Positions 46,162-56,396 of a DNA stretch of 64,000 bases are shown one piece after another. Under the pieces are notes generated by a model. It did no database searches and had not been told where the DNA came from. It saw only the letters and a program-made list of their open reading frames with translations. The DNA comes from Bacillus cereus (GTDB taxonomy: Bacteria > Bacillota > Bacilli > Bacillales > Bacillaceae_G): contig NZ_NUOT01000008.1 of assembly GCF_002584535.1 (NCBI RefSeq), positions 372,001 through 436,000 of the forward strand, in the 5' to 3' direction. The position numbers were made by a program, and so were the translations under genes. Within the stretch, counting starts at the first letter, position 1. Each line of letters starts with the position of its first letter.

Positions 46162-47163
46162 CTATTCTGCGTATACGTGCTTCAATGCGTCTTCAGGTGC
46201 TGCATACGGAGCATTTTCTGCATATTCTGTAGCTTCGTTTACGATATGCATAATTTCATCTAACAGTTGTTTTTCAGATTCCTCTGTTAACACGCCAACT
46301 TCCTTTAAATAAGCAGCAAATGTAAAGATTGAATCTTTTTTCTTTGCCTCTTCTACTTCTTCTTTATCACGATATACACGATCATCGTCATCACTAGAGT
46401 GTGCTGTCAAACGATATGATACCGTTTCAATTAAAGTTGGACCTTCACCTCTGCGGCCACGATCAGCTGCTTCTTTTACAGCTTTATATACTGCAAGTGG
46501 ATCATTTCCGTCTACTGTATATCCTGGCATACCATAACCAATCGCACGATCTGATACATTCTTACATGCTAATTGCTTTTCAACAGGAATAGAAATTGCA
46601 TATTTGTTATTCTCACACATGAAAATAACAGGCAATTTGTGTACACCAGCAAAGTTTGCACCTTCGTGGAAGTCACCCTGGTTAGAAGAACCTTCACCAA
46701 ATGTTACAAACGTTACTAAATCTTTCTTCTCCATCTTTCCAGCTAAAGCAATACCAACTGCATGCGGTACTTGCGTTGTAACTGGAGACGATCCTGTCAC
46801 AATACGGTTTTTCTTTTGACCGAAGTGACCAGGCATTTGACGGCCACCAGAGTTTGGGTCTCCTGCTTTTGCAAAGCCAGATAACATAAGCTCTTTTGCT
46901 GTCATACCAAATGCTAGTACTACACCCATATCACGATAATATGGCAATGCATAATCTTTTTCGCGATCAAGTGCAAATGCTGCACCTACTTGCGCAGCTT
47001 CCTGTCCTTGACAAGAAATTACGAATGGAATTTTCCCTGCACGGTTTAATAACCACATACGTTCGTCAATTTTACGTGCAAGTAACATCGTACGATACAT
47101 TTCTAATACTTGCTCATCACTTAAGCCAAGTTCTTCATGGCGCTTTTCTTTTACTTCTGCCAT
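46162..47163 (-). CDS. bkdAA: Branched-chain 2-oxoacid dehydrogenase E1 alpha
   Basis: The 333-residue alpha subunit binding thiamine diphosphate: the ThDP motif runs through TFGEGSSNQGDFHEGANF and continues to CENNKYAISIPV. A phosphorylation-loop-like region RLTAHSSDDDDRVYR is also typical. TAGGAGG precedes the ATG, 26 bases after lpdV. Confidence 0.95.
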   Translation of the reverse strand: MAEVKEKRHEELGLSDEQVLEMYRTMLLARKIDERMWLLNRAGKIPFVISCQGQEAAQVGAAFALDREKDYALPYYRDMGVVLAFGMTAKELMLSGFAKAGDPNSGGRQMPGHFGQKKNRIVTGSSPVTTQVPHAVGIALAGKMEKKDLVTFVTFGEGSSNQGDFHEGANFAGVHKLPVIFMCENNKYAISIPVEKQLACKNVSDRAIGYGMPGYTVDGNDPLAVYKAVKEAADRGRRGEGPTLIETVSYRLTAHSSDDDDRVYRDKEEVEEAKKKDSIFTFAAYLKEVGVLTEESEKQLLDEIMHIVNEATEYAENAPYAAPEDALKHVYAE

Positions 47164-47189
47164 TTTTATAACCTCCTAAATCCACATTT

Positions 47190-48611
47190 TTATGCGTGTA
47201 ACGCTTTTCCATCTACTGCTAACGCAGCTTCACCAATCGCTTCTGATAATGATGGATGCGGATGAATTGTATGTGCCACTTCCCAAGGTGTTGCATCAAG
47301 CACTCTTGCAAGACCTGCTTCAGAAATCATATCCGTTACATGTGGACCAATCATATGAACACCAAGAATATCATTTGTTTCTTCATCAACTACAAGTTTG
47401 ACAAAGCCATCTGATTCGCCATATACAAGCGCTTTTCCTATTGCACGGAATGAGAATTTACCTACTTTTAATTTATAACCTTTTTCTTTTGCTTCTTGTT
47501 CCGTTAAACCAACAGAAGCTACTTCTGGACTACTGTATACACATTTCGATACCATAGAGTAATCGATTGGCATAACCTCTTTACCAGCTATATGTTCTAC
47601 AGCAACAATACCTTCATGAGAAGCAACGTGTGCAAGCTGTAAGCCGCCGATTACATCACCAATTGCATAAATATGTGATTCTTTCGTTTGATAAAATTCA
47701 TTTGTTTGAATGTATCCTTTTTCTACGACAATTTCTGTATTCTCTAAACCGATATTTTGTGTATTCGCTTGTCTTCCTACAGATACAAGCATTTTTTCTG
47801 CCTTGAATTCTTTATTTTCACCATTGTGTTCTGCTTGAATTGCTACTCCATTATCTTTTACCAATGTTTCTGGTAATACTTTTGCACCCGTCACTACTTT
47901 AATACCTTTTTTCTTGAATAGACGTTGCATTTCTTTAGAAACATCTTGATCCTCAAGCGGCAGGACATGTTTTGCATATTCTAAAACAGTAACTTCTACA
48001 CCGAAGTCAGCAAGCATAGATGCCCATTCAATCCCGATTACACCGCCGCCCACAATAATAATGGACTTCGGAAGTGTTTCCATTTTTAAAGCATGATCTG
48101 ATGACATTACATATTCTCCATCTAATTCTAAACCTGGTAATGAATTTGGACGAGATCCTGTTGCAATCAGAACATTTTTTGGAATAAGCATTTCATTCTC
48201 TTCACCACTTGCAAGTTCAACCGAAATGGTTCCTGGCATTGGAGAGAAGATAGAAGGTCCAAGGATTCGGCCGATACCTTCAAACACATCAATTTTACCT
48301 TGCTTCATTAAATGTTGAACACCTTTATGAAGCTGCGTTACAATTTTTTCTTTACGCTCTTGCACTTTTGCAAAGTTTAATTCTACATTGCTCGTTACAA
48401 CGCCAAACTCTTCACTCTTTTTCGTAGTTGCATATACTTCAGCACTGCGTAGCAATGCTTTACTAGGGATACACCCTTTGTGTAAGCAAGTTCCGCCAAG
48501 ATTATCTTTTTCAACAAGCGCTGTTTTTAGCCCTAATTGTGATGCACGAATGGCAGCAACATATCCACCAGTACCGCCGCCAACGATGACTAAATCATAT
48601 TCTTTTGCCAT
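47190..48611 (-). CDS. lpdV: Dihydrolipoamide dehydrogenase (E3) of the bkd complex
   Basis: The 473-residue flavoprotein reoxidises the E2 lipoyl group with NAD. FAD motif IVGGGTGGYVAAIRA, redox disulfide GGTCLHKGCIPSKALL (Cys near 43 and 48), NAD motif VGGGVIGIEWASML and the C-terminal HPHPSLSEAIGEAA. Within the operon it is the dedicated E3, between buk and bkdAA. Confidence 0.95.
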   Translation of the reverse strand: MAKEYDLVIVGGGTGGYVAAIRASQLGLKTALVEKDNLGGTCLHKGCIPSKALLRSAEVYATTKKSEEFGVVTSNVELNFAKVQERKEKIVTQLHKGVQHLMKQGKIDVFEGIGRILGPSIFSPMPGTISVELASGEENEMLIPKNVLIATGSRPNSLPGLELDGEYVMSSDHALKMETLPKSIIIVGGGVIGIEWASMLADFGVEVTVLEYAKHVLPLEDQDVSKEMQRLFKKKGIKVVTGAKVLPETLVKDNGVAIQAEHNGENKEFKAEKMLVSVGRQANTQNIGLENTEIVVEKGYIQTNEFYQTKESHIYAIGDVIGGLQLAHVASHEGIVAVEHIAGKEVMPIDYSMVSKCVYSSPEVASVGLTEQEAKEKGYKLKVGKFSFRAIGKALVYGESDGFVKLVVDEETNDILGVHMIGPHVTDMISEAGLARVLDATPWEVAHTIHPHPSLSEAIGEAALAVDGKALHA

Positions 48612-48615
48612 TATC

Positions 48616-49719
48616 TCAACCCCTAGCTACCGTTTCTTTTTCTCGTACAACATACTCTTTTGGAGCTTCTTCCTCACGTAACACACGAAGCGCTCCTTCT
48701 GCTAATGCTTGTAATTCATCTTCTCCAGGATGTACAATGACATCTGCAATCCAATGAACACGCTCTTTAATTTCATCAACAAGGATTTTACTATATGCAA
48801 GTCCACCTGTTAAAACAATTGCATCGACTTTCCCATGAAGAACGGCACTTGCCCCACCAATTTCTTTTGCAACTTGGTACGCCATTGCTTTATAAATAAG
48901 TGTTGCCTCAGGATCACCTTTCTCAACCATGTTTTCAACCTTAATTGCATCATTTGTGCCAATGAGACTCACTAACCCGCCTTGTCCAACAATCTTTTTC
49001 ATCATTTCATCGCGGTAATACTCACCAGAGAAACACATTTCAACTAACTGTCCAACTGGTACTGTTCCAGCACGTTCTGGACTAAATGGCCCTTCTCCGT
49101 TTAAGCCATTATTTACATCGATAACTTTTCCATTTTTATGAGCACCAACTGTAATCCCACCGCCCATATGAGCAATTAATAGGTTTAAGTCTTCATATTT
49201 ACGATCAAGCTCTGCTGCAACCTTACGAGCTACCGCTTTTTGATTTAACGCATGAAAAATACTTTTCCGCTCCATGCCAGCTATTCCACTAATGCGTGCA
49301 ATCGGTGCCATTTCATCAACAACAACTGGATCAACGATGAATGCCGGAATATTTAATCCAGAAGCGATTTCATATGCTAAAATCCCTCCAAGATTTGATG
49401 CATGATGACCGCTATATCCACTTTTCAAATCTTCTAACATCGATTCATTTACTGTATACGTACCACCTTCAATCGGACGAAGTAATCCCCCGCGGCCACA
49501 AACAGCGTTTAATTTTGAAATATTAATACCATGAGAATGAAGAACTTCTAAAATGGTTTCTTTTCGGAATTCATATTGATCAATAATTCGTTTATATTTC
49601 CCAATTTTATCTACATCATGACGAATCGTTTCTTCTAGAACAGGTCTTTCATTATCAAAAACACCTATTTTTGTTGATGTACTACCCGGATTAATAACAA
49701 GGATTCGATTTAAAGACAA
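48616..49719 (-). CDS. buk: Butyrate kinase (branched-chain acyl kinase)
   Basis: The 367-residue ASKHA kinase makes ATP from butyryl or isobutyryl phosphate. It starts [20 protein letters not shown] and has [28 protein letters not shown] and [10 protein letters not shown]. The start is TTG at 49719, 9-10 bases after GGAGG; the longer upstream reading has no ribosome site. With ptb it forms a route from acyl-CoA to acid. Confidence 0.94.
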   Translation of the reverse strand: MSLNRILVINPGSTSTKIGVFDNERPVLEETIRHDVDKIGKYKRIIDQYEFRKETILEVLHSHGINISKLNAVCGRGGLLRPIEGGTYTVNESMLEDLKSGYSGHHASNLGGILAYEIASGLNIPAFIVDPVVVDEMAPIARISGIAGMERKSIFHALNQKAVARKVAAELDRKYEDLNLLIAHMGGGITVGAHKNGKVIDVNNGLNGEGPFSPERAGTVPVGQLVEMCFSGEYYRDEMMKKIVGQGGLVSLIGTNDAIKVENMVEKGDPEATLIYKAMAYQVAKEIGGASAVLHGKVDAIVLTGGLAYSKILVDEIKERVHWIADVIVHPGEDELQALAEGALRVLREEEAPKEYVVREKETVARG

Positions 49720-49806
49720 TGTTGCTACCTCCACCTTTAAATTCAAAAGGCAGTGGAAACCTCATAAGAGGTAACCACAGCTTTTGTAAAATTTATATAT
49801 GATAGA

Positions 49807-50907
49807 TTAGCGACGGCTAATAATGTTATGGCCGTTGCGTAAGAATGTACTACGTGTATTTTTTAAACTTGCAATACGCTCTTCAGCTAGACGATCTGCT
49901 GCAAGATAAGTTGGTACACCATCACGTTTTGAAATTTCAATTACTTTTGCAATTGTGTCATAAATAGATTCTACGCGTTTTAATGCACGTTCTCTATTGT
50001 ATCCATATAACTCATCCGCTACGTTAATTACGCCGCCCGCATTAATTACATAATCCGGTGCATATACAATTCCCATTTCATGAATCGTATCGCCATGACG
50101 ATCTTCTTTTAATTGGTTATTTGCAGAACCCGCAATTACTTTTGCTTTCAGTTGTGGAATTGTTTCATCATTCACTGTTGCCCCTAGTGCACATGGTGCG
50201 TAAATGTCACATTCTACACCGTAAATTTCGTTTGGCTCAACTGCTGTTGCACCAAATTCTTCTACTGCACGTTGTACTGCTTCTTTATTAATGTCTGTAA
50301 CGATTAATTGTGCTCCCTCAGCATGTAAATGTTTGCATAAGTGATATGCTACATTTCCAACACCTTGAACAGCAATTACTTTTCCTTCTAAGCTATCTGT
50401 ACCAAATGCTTCTTTTGCTGCTGCTTTCATACCACGGTAAACACCATAAGCAGTTACTGGAGATGGGTTACCAGAAGAACCGAATGAAGGTGAAATACCT
50501 GTTACAAAGTCAGTCTCTTCATGAATAATATCCATATCATCAACCGTTGTACCAACATCTTCTGCAGTAATATAACGACCGTTTAAGCCTTGGATATAAC
50601 GTCCTAGCGCACGGAACATTGCTTCACTTTTATCTTTACGTGGGTCACCGATGATAACTGTTTTTGCACCACCTAAGTTTAAACCAGCTGCTGCGTTTTT
50701 ATATGTCATCCCTTTTGCAAGACGCAATGCATCTTCAATCGCCGCTTCTTCAGAATCATATGTCCACATTCTTGTTCCACCAAGTGCCGGTCCAAGTGTT
50801 GTATCATGAATTGCAATGATTGCTTTTAATCCAGATTCTTTATCTTGACAAAATACTACTTGCTCATAATCATATTTTTCTAAGTATTCGAAGATTTCTA
50901 ATGTCAT
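49807..50907 (-). CDS. bcd: Leucine dehydrogenase
   Basis: The 366-residue NAD-dependent enzyme deaminates Leu, Ile and Val to keto acids that feed the bkd complex. It starts [18 protein letters not shown]; catalytic Lys lies in [20 protein letters not shown]; Rossmann motif [13 protein letters not shown]. The sequence is the well-known B. cereus-type LeuDH. ATG 50907 follows AGGGGGAAATGAC and is preferred to the ATG at 50913. Confidence 0.97.
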   Translation of the reverse strand: MTLEIFEYLEKYDYEQVVFCQDKESGLKAIIAIHDTTLGPALGGTRMWTYDSEEAAIEDALRLAKGMTYKNAAAGLNLGGAKTVIIGDPRKDKSEAMFRALGRYIQGLNGRYITAEDVGTTVDDMDIIHEETDFVTGISPSFGSSGNPSPVTAYGVYRGMKAAAKEAFGTDSLEGKVIAVQGVGNVAYHLCKHLHAEGAQLIVTDINKEAVQRAVEEFGATAVEPNEIYGVECDIYAPCALGATVNDETIPQLKAKVIAGSANNQLKEDRHGDTIHEMGIVYAPDYVINAGGVINVADELYGYNRERALKRVESIYDTIAKVIEISKRDGVPTYLAADRLAEERIASLKNTRSTFLRNGHNIISRR

Positions 50908-50942
50908 TGTCATTTCCCCCTAATTGTTTTTACCCTTTTGGT

Positions 50943-51842
50943 TTATTTAGAAGCAGTCGCAACTGCTAAAGCTAATGAATATACTTTTGTTTCTGCCGAA
51001 TCGGCACGAGATGTTAAAACAATTGGTGCTTTCGCGCCAGCAATCATCGCTCCTACATTTGCATTTGCAAAATAAACAAGCGATTTATATAGCACGTTTC
51101 CGGCTTCAATCGTTGGGACGAGTAAAATGTCTGCCTTACCTGCTACATCACTTACAATGCCTTTGTGTTCTGCTGCAATTTGTGATACAGCATTATCTAA
51201 AGCAAGTGGTCCATCAACGACACAATTTTTAATTTGTCCACGACGATTCATTTGTGTCAACATTGCTGCATCAATTGTTGCCTGCATTGCTGGATTAATA
51301 ACTTCCACCGCTGCAACTGGAGCCACTTTCGGTAATTCAATTCCTATTGCCCGGGCAACTTCAACAGTATTTTGTATAATAGCAGCTTTTTGCTGTACAT
51401 CAGGTGCAATATTCATTGCTGCATCTGTGACGAAAATAAAGCGATCATAATTTGGAACTTCAAATGCCGCTACATGCGATAATACGCTACCTTTGCGAAG
51501 TCCCCACTCTTTATTTAATACTGCTTTTAAAATACTTGCTGTTGGGATGTTCCCCTTCATAAGCACATCGGCTTCACCATTTCTTACTGCCTTAACAGAA
51601 AGTTCCGCAGCCTCGATATTTGATGATGCTGCAATCACTTGAACATGGTCTGAAGCTTGTAATCCATGCTCTTGTAACATACACATAATTATTTCTTGAT
51701 TTCCATATAGACGAAATTGAGCTAACTGTAATTGTATTGCTTTAACTACTGCCTCAATTACTTCATGATCTTCAGCTACTGCGACAGCCACAGTTTTTCT
51801 TGGCTTTCCGGCTGCTTGATCAATTAGGTTTTGCAACTTCAT
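50943..51842 (-). CDS. ptb: Phosphate butyryltransferase
   Basis: The 299-residue enzyme exchanges CoA for phosphate on butyryl/branched acyl-CoA. Family segments: DVLMKGNIPTASILKAVL, SHVAAFEVPNYDRFIFVTDA and PTIEAGNVLYKSLVYFA. First gene of the operon, with AAAGGGTTGATTAC before the ATG and a sigma-54 promoter about 45-60 bases upstream. Confidence 0.95.
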   Translation of the reverse strand: MKLQNLIDQAAGKPRKTVAVAVAEDHEVIEAVVKAIQLQLAQFRLYGNQEIIMCMLQEHGLQASDHVQVIAASSNIEAAELSVKAVRNGEADVLMKGNIPTASILKAVLNKEWGLRKGSVLSHVAAFEVPNYDRFIFVTDAAMNIAPDVQQKAAIIQNTVEVARAIGIELPKVAPVAAVEVINPAMQATIDAAMLTQMNRRGQIKNCVVDGPLALDNAVSQIAAEHKGIVSDVAGKADILLVPTIEAGNVLYKSLVYFANANVGAMIAGAKAPIVLTSRADSAETKVYSLALAVATASK

Positions 51843-51884
51843 ATTTTGTAATCAACCCTTTCCGTCGTCCCTCGTCTATTTAAT

Positions 51885-51902
51885 AAGCAAATACCGTGCC
51901 AA
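51885..51902 (-). promoter_or_regulatory. Sigma-54 (SigL) promoter of the bkd operon
   Basis: On the minus strand TTGGCACGGTATTTGCTT has the -24 TGGCAC (51896-51901), five bases and the -12 TTGC (51887-51890), a perfect sigma-54 consensus. It lies just upstream of ptb and next to bkdR, which encodes a sigma-54 activator. Confidence 0.93.
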
Positions 51903-52009
51903 CTTTTTAAAGTGGTCATACCAATTATGAAAACGTATACAAAATGCAGTAAAATCAGTACTTTGAAAAATCACATAATATTCTGTCTTAAAATGTCGTT
52001 TTTTACATA

Positions 52010-52044
52010 CCATGCAATAAATTGCATGGTACGCAATTTATTGC
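52010..52044. promoter_or_regulatory. Paired dyads upstream of the bkd promoter, candidate BkdR enhancer
   Basis: Copy 1, CCATGCAATAAATTGCATGG (52010-52029), is a dyad with 9-bp arms and centre AA. Copy 2, GCAATTTATTGC (52033-52044), repeats the core 19 bases away; the copies are also inverted to each other. They lie about 110-145 bases upstream of the -24 element, a normal enhancer distance. The bkdR stop codon lies inside copy 2. Confidence 0.75.
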
Positions 52045-54110
52045 ATGCTATTTTTTGCACGGTCATACTTTTCTAACTTATAATATAAATTTCGAACTGA
52101 AATTCCTAACGCTTTTGCCGTCTTTGTTTTATTCCCTTCAAATTCCTCTAAATATTCATGTATAATATTCCCTTCAAATTCTGTTACCAAGTTTTCAAGA
52201 GACCTTTCTTCTAATTTAGGTAGCAAACTAGTCCCCTTTACCTCCACTTGATCTCCCTTATGCAAAGAAGGTAAATGATGCACCTCAATATACATTTCAT
52301 TATAGTTCATAAAAATAATGGCCCGTCCCAAAATATTTTCTAGCTCTCTCACATTCCCAGGCCAATCATACGATTGCAAATATTCAATAGCCGCTTCTGT
52401 TAACCCTTCTACATTACGGCCATAATCTTGGTTAATTTTTTGAATCAATCGTTCTGATATAACAGGAATATCTTCCTTCCGCTGACGAAGAGAAGGAATT
52501 TGGATCGGAATTTTATTTAAGCGATAATATAAGTCTTCTCGAAACTCACCTTCCAAAATTGCTTTTTCTAAATTTACATGTGTGGCTGCAATAACCCGAA
52601 CATTAATAGGAATCGGCTTTGTCCCTCCCACCTTCACAATCTCTTTCTCCTGTAAAACACGCAGTAATTTCGCTTGTGTACTTGCAGAAACTTCTCCAAT
52701 CTCATCTAAAAAAATACTCCCATTGTTCGCTTCTTCAAAGAAGCCACGTTTACCACCTCTTCTCGCACCAGAAAATGCTCCTTCTTCATAACCAAACAGT
52801 TCACTTTCTAATAGCGTTTCTGAAATAGCAGCACAGTTCACACGCACAAATTTATTGTACTTTCGATTACTCCCATTATGAATAGCATGCGCAAATAACT
52901 CTTTTCCAGTTCCTGACTCTCCTCGGAGCAATACAGTTGCCGGTGTATTCGCTCCAAGTTTTGCTTGTTCAATTGCGGCCATCGTTTCATCAGACGTCCC
53001 CACAATATCCTCAAAAGAATATTTTGCTTCGAGCGTTCGAATAATTTGTCTTGCCCGATTTAATTCATGCGTTAACTTTTGAATTTCTGACACATCACGA
53101 ATAACACCAACGCTGCCCTTCAATATACCATCAACAATAACCGGTGCCACATTTACAACTACATCTCGTTTTTTCTGTCCAATCTTCATATGTATCCCCC
53201 GAACAGCTCTACGCGTCCGAAGTACTTTCATATGCATACTCTCGCCTTCTACAATATCAGTCGTCGCCGGTTTCCCAATAATGTCATCCTCGTTTAGACC
53301 GGTTAATTTTGTATAAGCAGGATTAATTACAAGACCTCTCCCCTTCTCATCTACAACAGAAATCGCTTCCTCAGACGAATGAATGATCGCTTCTAATAAT
53401 GTTTGAATTTCTTTTAAATCTGTAACCTCTTCCGCCAAGTCTACAACTTCTGTAATATCTTTAAAAATTGCAAATGCCCCTTGAACCTCTCCGTCTTCTT
53501 TCAAAATAGGAATGCGCGTTGTAATAATCTTCTTTCCATTCCCTAATGTCAGTTCATGATTCACTTCTATTTGTTTCGTTCGTATAATGCGAAGTAATTT
53601 ACTAGTCGGGATTACTTCGAAAATGTATTTCCCTATCGCTTCTCCGGACTTATAACCTGTTATACGTTCTGCACTTTTATTAAATAATTTTACATACCCT
53701 TCTGAATCAATCACGATCATTCCATCATGAGTAGAATTTAAAATTAAATTCCCTTGCTGCGTTTGTTCTTTTAATTTTTCAATTAGCTCTTCCTTCTCAT
53801 GTGCTAACCTCGTAACAATCTTCGCAATATCTCCTGGTATCAAAAGGGTGTTTTCTCGTTTGCTTTCTAAAAGAACTTTATGTAATTGATAATCCCCTGT
53901 CATATCAAACATCACATCAATATCAGTTGCCAAAAAGGGCTCTATATTCGTTCCAATTGCAATATGTCGTTCTTTTGCAAGTTGCAATCCTTTCGCCTTT
54001 GGGTTTATATCAATCATCCCTATAATCTCAAATATATTTGAACTCTGTAGCAAGCTCAGAATCGTACTTCCACCTTCGCCCGCTCCAATAATTAACACTT
54101 TTTGTTTCAC
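52038..54110 (-). CDS. bkdR: Sigma-54-dependent transcriptional activator BkdR
   Basis: The 690-residue enhancer-binding protein has an N-terminal Rossmann-like segment ([17 protein letters not shown], residues about 5-21), two PAS domains (about 125-230 and 240-350), an AAA+ domain (Walker A GESGTGKE; the sigma-54 contact loop reads GAFSGA; Walker [11 protein letters not shown]) and a C-terminal Fis-type HTH ([20 protein letters not shown]). It likely senses a branched keto acid or redox state and activates the bkd promoter. GTG start at 54110 with GAGGGG upstream. Confidence 0.93.
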   Translation of the reverse strand: MKQKVLIIGAGEGGSTILSLLQSSNIFEIIGMIDINPKAKGLQLAKERHIAIGTNIEPFLATDIDVMFDMTGDYQLHKVLLESKRENTLLIPGDIAKIVTRLAHEKEELIEKLKEQTQQGNLILNSTHDGMIVIDSEGYVKLFNKSAERITGYKSGEAIGKYIFEVIPTSKLLRIIRTKQIEVNHELTLGNGKKIITTRIPILKEDGEVQGAFAIFKDITEVVDLAEEVTDLKEIQTLLEAIIHSSEEAISVVDEKGRGLVINPAYTKLTGLNEDDIIGKPATTDIVEGESMHMKVLRTRRAVRGIHMKIGQKKRDVVVNVAPVIVDGILKGSVGVIRDVSEIQKLTHELNRARQIIRTLEAKYSFEDIVGTSDETMAAIEQAKLGANTPATVLLRGESGTGKELFAHAIHNGSNRKYNKFVRVNCAAISETLLESELFGYEEGAFSGARRGGKRGFFEEANNGSIFLDEIGEVSASTQAKLLRVLQEKEIVKVGGTKPIPINVRVIAATHVNLEKAILEGEFREDLYYRLNKIPIQIPSLRQRKEDIPVISERLIQKINQDYGRNVEGLTEAAIEYLQSYDWPGNVRELENILGRAIIFMNYNEMYIEVHHLPSLHKGDQVEVKGTSLLPKLEERSLENLVTEFEGNIIHEYLEEFEGNKTKTAKALGISVRNLYYKLEKYDRAKNSMQ

Positions 54111-54248
54111 ACATTACACTTCCCCTCGAAGTATCTCTGCAAAATTTTGCACACCCTTATCTTACTCGTTCAGCCCCCTCTTGACAAACCCCCTTTTTAT
54201 ATAACATCATTTAATATATACAAAATTATCTGAAAAGGAGCATTACCT

Positions 54249-54482
54249 ATGCAGCGTTACTTTGCTCTTCTCTTAGCACTTATTCCTATTTCATTAGCAG
54301 TGCTAGGGATAAAACTAATGAGAGATACTGTATTCGGCATCCTTTTATCTCCCATTCCTGTATTGTGGTTGCAATTTTTAATAGGTGTATTCTGCTTTGC
54401 AATCGGTTTTTATATCTTTGGCGGCTTCGTATTATACCGCGATCGTAAGCGAAATAAAGTTCAAGCCCGTTTTCGAAGATAA
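54249..54482 (+). CDS. yqzF: DUF2627 membrane protein (YqzF-like)
   Basis: A 77-residue protein with two membrane helices (YFALLLALIPISLAVLGI, LWLQFLIGVFCFAIGFYIFG) and a basic tail RDRKRNKVQARF. It matches the YqzF/DUF2627 family by length and the GIKLMRDTVFG segment. AAAAGGAGCATTACCT precedes the ATG. Divergent from bkdR. Function unknown. Confidence 0.82.
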   Translation: MQRYFALLLALIPISLAVLGIKLMRDTVFGILLSPIPVLWLQFLIGVFCFAIGFYIFGGFVLYRDRKRNKVQARFRR

Positions 54483-54491
54483 GTAAACATA

Positions 54492-54529
54492 AAAAATGAG
54501 ACCTTCTTTCATTAAGGGTCTCATTTTTC
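54492..54529. terminator. Bidirectional terminator
   Basis: AAAAATGAGACC and GGTCTCATTTTT pair around 14 bases, between the yqzF-like gene and the GDPD gene; it overlaps the GDPD stop. Confidence 0.88.
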
Positions 54530-55249
54530 CACTTGCAATAGTACTCTAGCAGTTTCTGGATAATCAGTAATAATTGCTGATATATTCATATCAAAATATT
54601 TACGCATGACCGTCTCATCATTTATCGTATACGGACGAACATCAACTCCACATTCCATTGTTAATTCAGCAATCGCATCAGGAAGGTAACGATAATTCGG
54701 ATGAATAGCAGTAGCACCCATTTTTTGCGCATACGCCCACGGACTATGTAAACCTTCTCGATATAAAATAGCCGTTTGAATATCCGGGGCCATCATATGA
54801 CACATCTTCATACTGTAATGATTAAAAGAGGAGAAAATGATTCGATCTTCTAAGGCAAATTTTCTTACAAGTGTTATAACCTCTTCTTCTAAACCATGAT
54901 ATGGAATTTTATTATTTTTTAATTCAATGTTAAGCAACAATGAATTAGATTGTAGCCATTCTAGCACTTCCTCCAGTAAAGGAATTTTGCAGAACCCTAC
55001 TTTTTCAGAAAACTTGTAACTGGCATCTAACTTCCGTAAATCTTCATATAAATAATTTCGAACAGCACCCTTACCGTTCGTTGTACGATTGACCGTTTCA
55101 TCATGAATAACAACGATTTTTTTGTCTTTTGTAAACTGTACATCCAATTCAATACCATCTGCTCGAAATGATTCCGCAGCTTCAAACGAAATCATTGTAT
55201 TTTCTGGATACGTCCCAGCTGCACCTCTGTGAGCAAATACAAGAGTCAT
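54521..55249 (-). CDS. Glycerophosphodiester phosphodiesterase (YqiK-like)
   Basis: The 242-residue GDPD-family protein starts VFAHRGAAGTYPENT with the catalytic His and has ELDVQFTKDKKIVVIHDETV and the downstream LLNIELKN. It hydrolyses glycerophosphodiesters to glycerol-3-phosphate. No signal peptide, so it is cytosolic. Similar to yqiK in the syntenic B. subtilis region. GGGGGAGAGG precedes the ATG. Confidence 0.92.
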   Translation of the reverse strand: MTLVFAHRGAAGTYPENTMISFEAAESFRADGIELDVQFTKDKKIVVIHDETVNRTTNGKGAVRNYLYEDLRKLDASYKFSEKVGFCKIPLLEEVLEWLQSNSLLLNIELKNNKIPYHGLEEEVITLVRKFALEDRIIFSSFNHYSMKMCHMMAPDIQTAILYREGLHSPWAYAQKMGATAIHPNYRYLPDAIAELTMECGVDVRPYTINDETVMRKYFDMNISAIITDYPETARVLLQVEK

Positions 55250-55299
55250 CCTCTCTCCCCCAATCTTATGCTATACTATACGAAAAAGGAGGTACTTCT

Positions 55300-55446
55300 A
55301 TGAGACCATTACAAATTTCTCCAGACACTGCAATTCGCCTATCAAAAGCTCTAGGTGTTCCACTTGAACAAATTATGCATATGCCACAGCATATTTTAAT
55401 TCAAAAGTTAGTTGAATTAGAAAAACAAAATAAAGATAAAGAATAA
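55300..55446 (+). CDS. yycC: YycC-like small protein
   Basis: A 48-residue protein, MRPLQISPDTAIRLSKALG followed by VPLEQIMHMPQHILIQKLVE. The LEQIMHMPQHIL core matches the YycC family of Bacillus as I recall it. AAGGAGG lies eight bases before the ATG. Function unknown. It is divergent from the GDPD gene and followed by a short terminator. Confidence 0.78.
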   Translation: MRPLQISPDTAIRLSKALGVPLEQIMHMPQHILIQKLVELEKQNKDKE

Positions 55447-55449
55447 TAT

Positions 55450-55475
55450 AGTCCTGTTTTGCAGGGCTTTTTATT
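55450..55475 (+). terminator. Terminator after the yycC-like gene
   Basis: GTCCTG and CAGGGC (one G-U) pair around TTTTG and are followed by TTTTT. Confidence 0.75.
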
Positions 55476-55643
55476 ACCCTCAATTTATTCCCTTTTTAAT
55501 TCATCTTATCACTGAGCAATTTCACATAAAACCTTATAGTTTAAACGAAAATAATGTGAGTGCACAGTTGCCCATCATTAACAAACATTTTTTAATGCGA
55601 AAGAAAAACACCTCTTACTTTATAACCTCGATAGTGAACCCAT

Positions 55644-56174
55644 TTAGATTGGCAATGTTAAAGCCATTACGATATTTTCTCTATACTCCTCGTCCTTTTC
55701 CTTCAATTCTAGAACCTTACGCCTCAAATCAATATTCACATATAGTTCGCAATAACGATTTAATTCTTCATCTTCATCAAAAAACAATTTAAATTTTAGA
55801 ATTTCATTTTCAAAATTTGATGGATCACCCGCTAATGTAAAACACGTAAAAGGTACTACATTATTCATTTTAGAATTACTATCTTTCGATAAGTATAAAT
55901 GTGATATAACGTTTACTAAATAATCGGAATCACTCCCCAAAGAATAAAATACAATACCGTTTTGATGAAAAGCGTTATCATTTATTTCCCCTTCAGTACT
56001 TATACCCCTTATCATATTATTTTTAAAAGCAATCATGAATCCAACAATTTCCCCTTCAAATTGACCAAAAGCTTTAACAACATGATACCCTTTCTCTCTC
56101 CAATAATGTGTAATATTAAACGTTAAATCTTGAAATCCCTCTTCTGTATTTTCATTAATCACCACAAATTTCAT
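55644..56174 (-). CDS. Hypothetical protein, orphan
   Basis: A 176-residue acidic, soluble protein (MKFVVINENTEEGFQDLTFN start; C-terminal LRRKVLELKEKDEEYRENIV) with no signal, membrane segment or family I recognise. Its base composition is more A+T-rich than the neighbouring housekeeping genes. AAGGAC lies five bases before the ATG. It sits between yycC and spo0A, a region otherwise conserved, which suggests insertion of an accessory gene. Confidence 0.7.
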   Translation of the reverse strand: MKFVVINENTEEGFQDLTFNITHYWREKGYHVVKAFGQFEGEIVGFMIAFKNNMIRGISTEGEINDNAFHQNGIVFYSLGSDSDYLVNVISHLYLSKDSNSKMNNVVPFTCFTLAGDPSNFENEILKFKLFFDEDEELNRYCELYVNIDLRRKVLELKEKDEEYRENIVMALTLPI

Positions 56175-56396
56175 ATCAGTCCTTATACTCCTTTTTCTAT
56201 TTTCTAAAAAGATACCTCTTATTTCCAGCGTAACATAATAAAAACCTCCTATCTATCGGAATAAACTTCTAATCCAATAAATAAAAGGTTTTTAAATTAA
56301 CCGCCAATTACTTATGTACTTTATTGCCTACATACGTAATTTATTGGCTATTAAATTTTGTTATGAAATACGCTTAACATCTTGATACAACAACAC

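Noticed and set aside
52009-52055. Dyads after bkdR considered as an intrinsic terminator
   Set aside because: On the bkdR strand no T-run follows the stem, whereas the T-run is on the other strand where no gene enters; the enhancer reading fits position better.
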